Of a stretch of DNA of 64,000 nt, positions 61,967 through 64,000 are shown piece by piece. The notes beneath the pieces were generated by a model. That model did not search any database. It had not been told where the DNA came from and worked only from the letters and a program-made list of their open reading frames with translations. The stretch is from positions 1,612,001 to 1,676,000 of the forward strand of contig NZ_CP118259.1 in assembly GCF_013337045.2 (NCBI RefSeq), read 5' to 3'. Position 1 is the first letter of the stretch. Each line of letters opens with the position of its first letter. The position numbers and the translations under genes were made by a program. The DNA comes from Agrobacterium vitis. Its GTDB lineage: Bacteria; Pseudomonadota; Alphaproteobacteria; Rhizobiales; Rhizobiaceae.

Positions 61967-62116
61967 ATGAACATCACTCGCTCGCTGACCAACTGGCGCA
62001 AATATCGTCAGACCATTTCTGAACTGGGCCGCATGTCGGACCGCGAATTGCACGACCTCGGCATTGGCCGTGACGACATCCGTCGCGTTGCCCGCCACGC
62101 CGTAAAGGCTGGCTGA
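61967..62116 (+). CDS. DUF1127 small basic protein, 49 aa
   Basis: MNITRSLTNWRKYRQTISEL, then GRMSDRELHDLGIGRDDIRR is the DUF1127 pattern. Such Arg-rich proteins of about 50 residues are common in alphaproteobacteria and have been tied to phosphate and carbon metabolism and RNA turnover. The start is set by the GAGG site and the family length. An intrinsic terminator follows. Confidence 0.9.
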   Translation: MNITRSLTNWRKYRQTISELGRMSDRELHDLGIGRDDIRRVARHAVKAG

Positions 62117-62150
62117 TCTGCCGTTTAAGTGATCGGTTGAATAAACATAT

Positions 62151-62195
62151 AAAGCGTCGAACATTCCCTTCCGGGTGTTCGGCGCTTTATTGTTT
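62151..62195 (+). terminator. Terminator of the DUF1127 gene
   Basis: AAAGCGTCGAACA pairs with TGTTCGGCGCTTT (one G-T) around a 12-base loop and is followed by ATTGTTTTATG. Confidence 0.82.
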
Positions 62196-62244
62196 TATGC
62201 AGTAAAGATACCGGCAATGGCGCTGAAAAGCGGCTGTTCTTCCC

Positions 62245-62266
62245 ATAAAACCCCGCAACGCGGGTT
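62245..62266 (-). terminator. Terminator of the MOSC gene
   Basis: On the minus strand AACCCGC-gtt-GCGGGGTT is followed by TTTATG; it lies 11 bases after the MOSC stop. Confidence 0.6.
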
Positions 62267-62276
62267 GGCTGAGAGT

Positions 62277-62816
62277 TTAGACCGGCTGCAAAGGCCGATG
62301 CGGAGGTCCGGGTTGCTCAACACGGATACGATCACCCGGACGAACCACACCACCCTCGATGACCACAGCCATCACACCTGCCTTGCGGATCAGGCTACCG
62401 TCCGGGGCTCGATCCAGTACTGCCTGCATCAGGCCCGGCTGAAAATCATTGATCTGTTTGCAGGGATTGCGAAGACCGGTCACTTCGACCACCGCACCCG
62501 AGCCAAAATGCAGGCGGCTTCCTTGCGGCAGCGCCAGAAGATCGATTCCAACCGTGGTAATATTCTCGCCAAGATCGCCCGGCGTTACGTCAAATCCCTT
62601 ATCTTCCAGTTCATCGAACAGTTCGGCGTGAATAAGATGAACCTGGCGCAGGTTCGGTTGGCTCGGATCGGCAGCAACCCGCGAGCGATGCTGGACCGTG
62701 ACACCAAGGTGAGCGTCGCCCTCCACGCCCAATCCCGCCAGAAGCAAGATCTCGTCTCGCCCCTGCTTGCTGAACAGGTGATCTTTCGAAAGGCTGACCG
62801 CCGCAACCTTCATCAT
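62277..62816 (-). CDS. MOSC-domain protein, 179 aa
   Basis: The MOSC beta-barrel is seen in LLAGLGVEGDAHLG, NLRQVHLIHAELFDELEDKG, PGDLGENITTVGIDLLALPQ and the conserved Cys in VTGLRNPCKQINDFQPGL. MOSC proteins handle sulfur of molybdenum cofactor or related substrates; stand-alone members like YiiM detoxify hydroxylated purines. The start (ATG 62816 or 62813) comes one base after the rarA stop, so the two form an operon. Confidence 0.9.
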   Translation of the reverse strand: MMKVAAVSLSKDHLFSKQGRDEILLLAGLGVEGDAHLGVTVQHRSRVAADPSQPNLRQVHLIHAELFDELEDKGFDVTPGDLGENITTVGIDLLALPQGSRLHFGSGAVVEVTGLRNPCKQINDFQPGLMQAVLDRAPDGSLIRKAGVMAVVIEGGVVRPGDRIRVEQPGPPHRPLQPV

Positions 62817-62817
62817 G

Positions 62818-64000
62818 TCAATTGCGCTCCCGCCTCAGCTTTGCCCACCAGTCCAGCCGCTTGCGGATATCCCGCTCGAAACCGCGCTCTGGCGGATCGT
62901 AAAAGGTCTGGCGACCCATTTTTTCCGGAAAATAGTCCTGCCCGGAAAACGCATCCGGCTCGTCATGGTCATAGCGATAGCCGTCCCCATAGCCCTCGCC
63001 TTTCATCAGCTTGGTTGGGGCGTTGAGAATATGCTTGGGCGGTAGCAGCGAGCCATTTTCCTTGGCGGCGCGCATGGCGGATTTATAGGCGGTATAAACC
63101 GCGTTTGATTTCGGCGCGGTGGCGAGGTAGACGCAGGCCTGCGCCAGCGCCAACTCCCCCTCAGGTGAACCGAGATAGTCATAGGCATCCTTGGCGGCAT
63201 TGCAGACCACCAGCGCCTGAGGATCGGCGAGACCGATATCTTCCACCGCCATTCGGACCAGCCTGCGACCTAGATAAAGCGGGTCTTCGCCTGCATCGAA
63301 CATCCGGCAAAGATAATAGAGCGCCGCATCCGGGTCCGAACCTCGCACCGATTTATGCAGCGCCGAGATCAGATTGTAATGGCCGTCCTGCCCTTTGTCA
63401 TAGACCGGCGCACGCCGCTGCACGATCCGTGTCAGCGCCTCGGTGTCAAAGACCTCTCCCTCCCGCGCTGCCCGCCAGACTTCCTCGGCCAGCGTCAGGG
63501 CCGCCCGGCCATCGCCATCCGCCATGCGGATCAGGCTGGTCCGGGCAGCCTCATCCAGCGGCAAAGGCTTCTCCTCGGTCGCTTCGGCCCGCTTTAGCAG
63601 CGTCTCGATACTCTCCTCATCGTGCGGCTTGAAGGTGAGCACGCGGGCACGTGACAAAAGCGCGGCATTCAGCTCGAAAGACGGGTTTTCGGTGGTGGCA
63701 CCCACCAGAATGACCGTGCCATCCTCCATGACCGGCAGGAAGCTATCCTGCTGCGCCCGGTTAAAGCGATGGATCTCATCAACGAACAGCAATGTCTGGC
63801 GACCGGACATCCGCCGGGCGCGGGCACCCTCAAACACCCGTTTCAGATCCGCCACGCCGGAGAAAATTGCTGAAATCTGCTCGAAGGCCAGATCCGCCTC
63901 CCCCGATAGCAGCCGAGCAACAGTGGTTTTGCCGGTGCCGGGCGGACCCCAGAAGATCATCGACCCCAGAGAGCCGGACGCAATCATCCGGGCCAGAACA
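62818..64000 (-). CDS. rarA: Replication-associated recombination protein RarA (MgsA), 3' part
   Basis: An AAA+ ATPase related to clamp loaders. Walker A is SMIFWGPPGTGKTTVARLL, Walker B LLFVDEIHRFNRAQQD, sensor 1 GATTENPSFELNAALLSR. The C-terminal half, with GQDGHYNLISALHKSVRGSD and LYYLCRMFDAGEDPLYLGRR, is the RarA-specific oligomerisation part. The frame remains open to base 64000 through VLARMIASGS, so about 40 N-terminal residues lie outside. It acts at stalled replication forks. Confidence 0.95.
   Translation of the reverse strand, partial: VLARMIASGSLGSMIFWGPPGTGKTTVARLLSGEADLAFEQISAIFSGVADLKRVFEGARARRMSGRQTLLFVDEIHRFNRAQQDSFLPVMEDGTVILVGATTENPSFELNAALLSRARVLTFKPHDEESIETLLKRAEATEEKPLPLDEAARTSLIRMADGDGRAALTLAEEVWRAAREGEVFDTEALTRIVQRRAPVYDKGQDGHYNLISALHKSVRGSDPDAALYYLCRMFDAGEDPLYLGRRLVRMAVEDIGLADPQALVVCNAAKDAYDYLGSPEGELALAQACVYLATAPKSNAVYTAYKSAMRAAKENGSLLPPKHILNAPTKLMKGEGYGDGYRYDHDEPDAFSGQDYFPEKMGRQTFYDPPERGFERDIRKRLDWWAKLRRERN

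Overview
The window looks like a chromosome segment of an alphaproteobacterium of the Rhizobiaceae, most like Agrobacterium/Allorhizobium; I cannot fix the species from sequence alone. Supporting signs are a class I PHB synthase, an ATP12-type F1 assembly factor, an NDUFS4-like complex I subunit, a two-domain cold-shock protein, a three-hairpin small RNA with CCUCCUCCC loops like the rhizobial alpha-r14 family, a CtrA-type TTAA-N7-TTAA box, and several families of rhizobial intergenic palindromes.

Bases 1 to about 22,120 are the early half of a temperate prophage (or a closely related integrative element) that continues beyond the left edge. Its right end lies in the 3' part of a tRNA-Arg(TCT) gene, next to a tyrosine integrase. 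A LexA-like (S24) repressor sits in the middle. A leftward operon (about 10,275 to below 1) carries regulators, a helicase fused to a DNA methyltransferase, a PAPS-reductase-like enzyme, a TOPRIM primase and a D5/SF3 primase-helicase. Most of its genes overlap by 1-4 bases. A rightward operon (11,697 to 22,019) carries an HD hydrolase, a nucleoside deoxyribosyltransferase-like protein, a Gp37/Gp68 protein, SSB, a DUF2303 protein, an ASCH-like protein, a complete DNA polymerase III beta clamp and, last, the integrase. Four related 18-bp operators lie in the two control regions. Two of them fall between -35 and -10 elements, and a third overlaps the presumed -10 of the repressor gene, which may be read from a leaderless mRNA. 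No capsid, tail or lysis gene is in view.

From 22,200 the sequence is ordinary chromosome. 22.2-25.7 kb: complex I subunit, tRNA-Pro, DUF192 protein, cold-shock protein, glyoxalase I and a lipoprotein. 25.8-26.4 kb: three tRNA-Glu genes of identical sequence. 26.5-31.7 kb: recJ, homoserine dehydrogenase, an aminotransferase and a small lipoprotein. 31.9-38.6 kb: phaC, sfsA, a YeiH-type transporter with a divergent LysR regulator, methionine aminopeptidase and radC. 38.7-41.7 kb: an orphan flagellar-rod-like protein, a LysE exporter, an MHS-family dicarboxylate permease and a possible short leader-peptide transcript. 41.9-45.5 kb: a DUF1883 gene, then a leftward cluster crcB, rluC, small membrane gene, HAD phosphatase, ATP12.

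45.7-52.5 kb holds small proteins, a PCu(A)C copper chaperone and the glycine cleavage operon gcvT-gcvH-gcvP behind a tandem glycine riboswitch. 52.5-57.4 kb holds a ureohydrolase-aminotransferase pair, the soluble transhydrogenase gene sthA with an intrinsic terminator upstream of it, and a metallo-beta-lactamase-fold hydrolase. 57.5-64 kb holds tig, tRNA-Leu, a DUF2157/GDYXXLXY membrane pair, the alpha-r14-like small RNA, a DUF1127 protein, a MOSC protein and the 3' part of rarA, cut by the window edge. No CRISPR array, rRNA operon or intact insertion sequence was seen.
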